From: Embleya sp040605455
GTDB taxonomy: Bacteria > Actinomycetota > Actinomycetes > Streptomycetales > Streptomycetaceae
DNA length: 64,000 bases
Assembly (NCBI RefSeq): GCF_040605455.1
Contig: NZ_JBEXCV010000035.1
Span: forward strand, 1-64,000
Direction: 5' to 3'
Shown here: piece by piece, positions 63,345 through 64,000 of the stretch
How positions within the stretch are numbered: the stretch's first letter is position 1
How the letters are laid out: each line of letters starts with the position of its first letter
Notes under the pieces: generated by a model
What the model saw: the letters and a program-made list of their open reading frames with translations, nothing else
Database searches by the model: none
Told to the model about the DNA's origin: nothing
Program-made: the position numbers and the translations under genes

Positions 63345-63884
63345 TTCAACCTGCCTTGCTTGAAGTGTCTGTTTCCAAAGGCCTGATGATCTTGCCCTCG
63401 AGCGACTGTAGGGGGTCGGATCGACCGGCACAATCAGCGGTTGTGAAACTTGAGGAATCTTGAGGAACCTTGAGGAAAGTCCCTCGTTGTTCCATGGCGC
63501 AGCCCGGATTTCGGTCAAAGTGAGGGATTGTCCGGATGGTCGCGGTGTGCTGAGAATGGGAGCGCGGCCTGACCCCGGGCATGCCGGGGCCGCCTGCGGG
63601 TGCGGTGCGCGCGGGTGGGCGGGTCCGGGGCACACGAGCCGCCGCGGGTGGATCCGGGCGGCCACCCTCCCATGGCGACGGGAAGCCGGGGAGTTCCGGT
63701 GCCTTCTCCGGCCCGACCCGGACGGATATCTCGCACCGCTCGGTGAAGCATCGCGACGATGCCGCCACGGCACGCGAGAACAGCCCCCTTTTTTCGACTT
63801 GATTTCCTTGCTATTCGGGCCGGTTCTCGCGTCGGATCACGGTAGGATTGCGGGTGTTAGTGTCATCTGGGAAAGGTCGGGCGG

Positions 63885-64000
63885 ATGAGCGGCGGCGAGC
63901 AGACGCCGGACGGGTCGGGCGGGCTCACGCCCGGTGTGGCCGGTTCGGGTACGGGGTTCGGGGTGGAGGAGGTCCGCAGGCAGTGGGCGCGGGTGGTGGC
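63885..64000 (+). CDS. Start of an unidentified gene (runs off the window)
   Basis: ATG 63885 after GGAAAGG; 38 residues visible (MSGGEQTPDGSGGLTPGVAG, then EEVRRQWARVV), Gly-rich start turning into a helix. No family can be named from this. Confidence 0.6.
   Translation, partial: MSGGEQTPDGSGGLTPGVAGSGTGFGVEEVRRQWARVV

Noticed and set aside
62871..63773. 300-residue version of the lectin
   Set aside because: The real signal peptide and a good ribosome binding site are at 63344; the upstream part is noise.
1..64000. CRISPR arrays, rRNA or tRNA genes
   Set aside because: No spaced short direct repeats of CRISPR type, no rRNA sequence and no cloverleaf recognised while reading; a tRNA could be missed by eye.

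Overview
The window is high-GC actinobacterial DNA. Strongly G/C-biased third codon positions, many GTG starts, GGAGG-type ribosome binding sites, a SARP/AAA regulator, PASTA-less Ser/Thr kinases, Tn5053-like tniABQ genes with S1-domain cargo and many secreted proteins all suggest a Streptomyces-like chromosome (Streptomycetaceae), in an accessory or arm-like region. Roughly one third of the genes are truncated, frameshifted or spliced to other fragments.

Layout. 1-2,000: remains of two tyrosine recombinases, a DUF-like fragment, and a headless Ser/Thr kinase fused to the tail of an MFS pump. 2,000-4,000: small proteins, a lipoprotein and a secreted protein. 4,573-9,862: a GT87 mannosyltransferase, a frameshifted phytanoyl-CoA dioxygenase and a secreted GH5 glycanase. 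10,759-15,355: a small hypothetical gene, then a tandem ABC exporter pair with a coupled small frameshifted ORF. 15,869-17,055: TnsA-like and Tn3-transposase fragments; 17,393-18,016: a SMI1/KNR4-type protein.

The centrepiece is at 18,949-25,240: a complete tniA-tniB-tniQ-resolvase transposon carrying an S1-domain gene. It has 5'-TGT ends, arrays of 15-bp end repeats and a perfect 5-bp duplication (CGCGT). It has split the sixth/seventh codon region of a serine-recombinase gene whose head (with a res-like repeat region) lies at 25,241-25,380 and whose body lies at 18,100-18,948. Tn5053/Tn402 relatives are known 'res hunters', so this is a plausible actinobacterial case of the same targeting.

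25,436-27,640: decayed N,N-dimethylformamidase-like, ECF sigma and recombinase genes. 29,376-37,920: a secreted protein, a SARP-AAA regulator, and a convergent operon of a 45-aa ORF, a Ser/Thr kinase and a triple-repeat membrane protein. 38,119-39,312: an FAD-oxidoreductase remnant and a tiny secreted protein made of three 21-residue repeats. 39,614-45,617: thpR, a two-component system with lipoprotein (response regulator frameshifted), a CE4 deacetylase lipoprotein and an SGNH hydrolase with two frameshifts. 46,258-52,303: membrane protein / small partner, divergent from a CHAT-TPR protease-like protein and a TPR protein. 52,318-57,656: a MerR/MerT-like pair spliced to a transposase scrap, a headless RHS toxin with a possible ADP-ribosyltransferase tip, a small OB-fold protein in the immunity position, an IS4 wreck and a macro-domain protein. 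57,825-60,397: an ISL3 element cut by an intact IS1182 element. 60,519-64,000: hypothetical proteins, a DUF2071 protein, a ricin-type lectin and one gene running off the end.

Several frameshifts are 1-nt changes in short homopolymers or 2-nt duplications. Some may be sequencing errors rather than true gene decay. All family assignments are from reading motifs by eye; no database search was possible.
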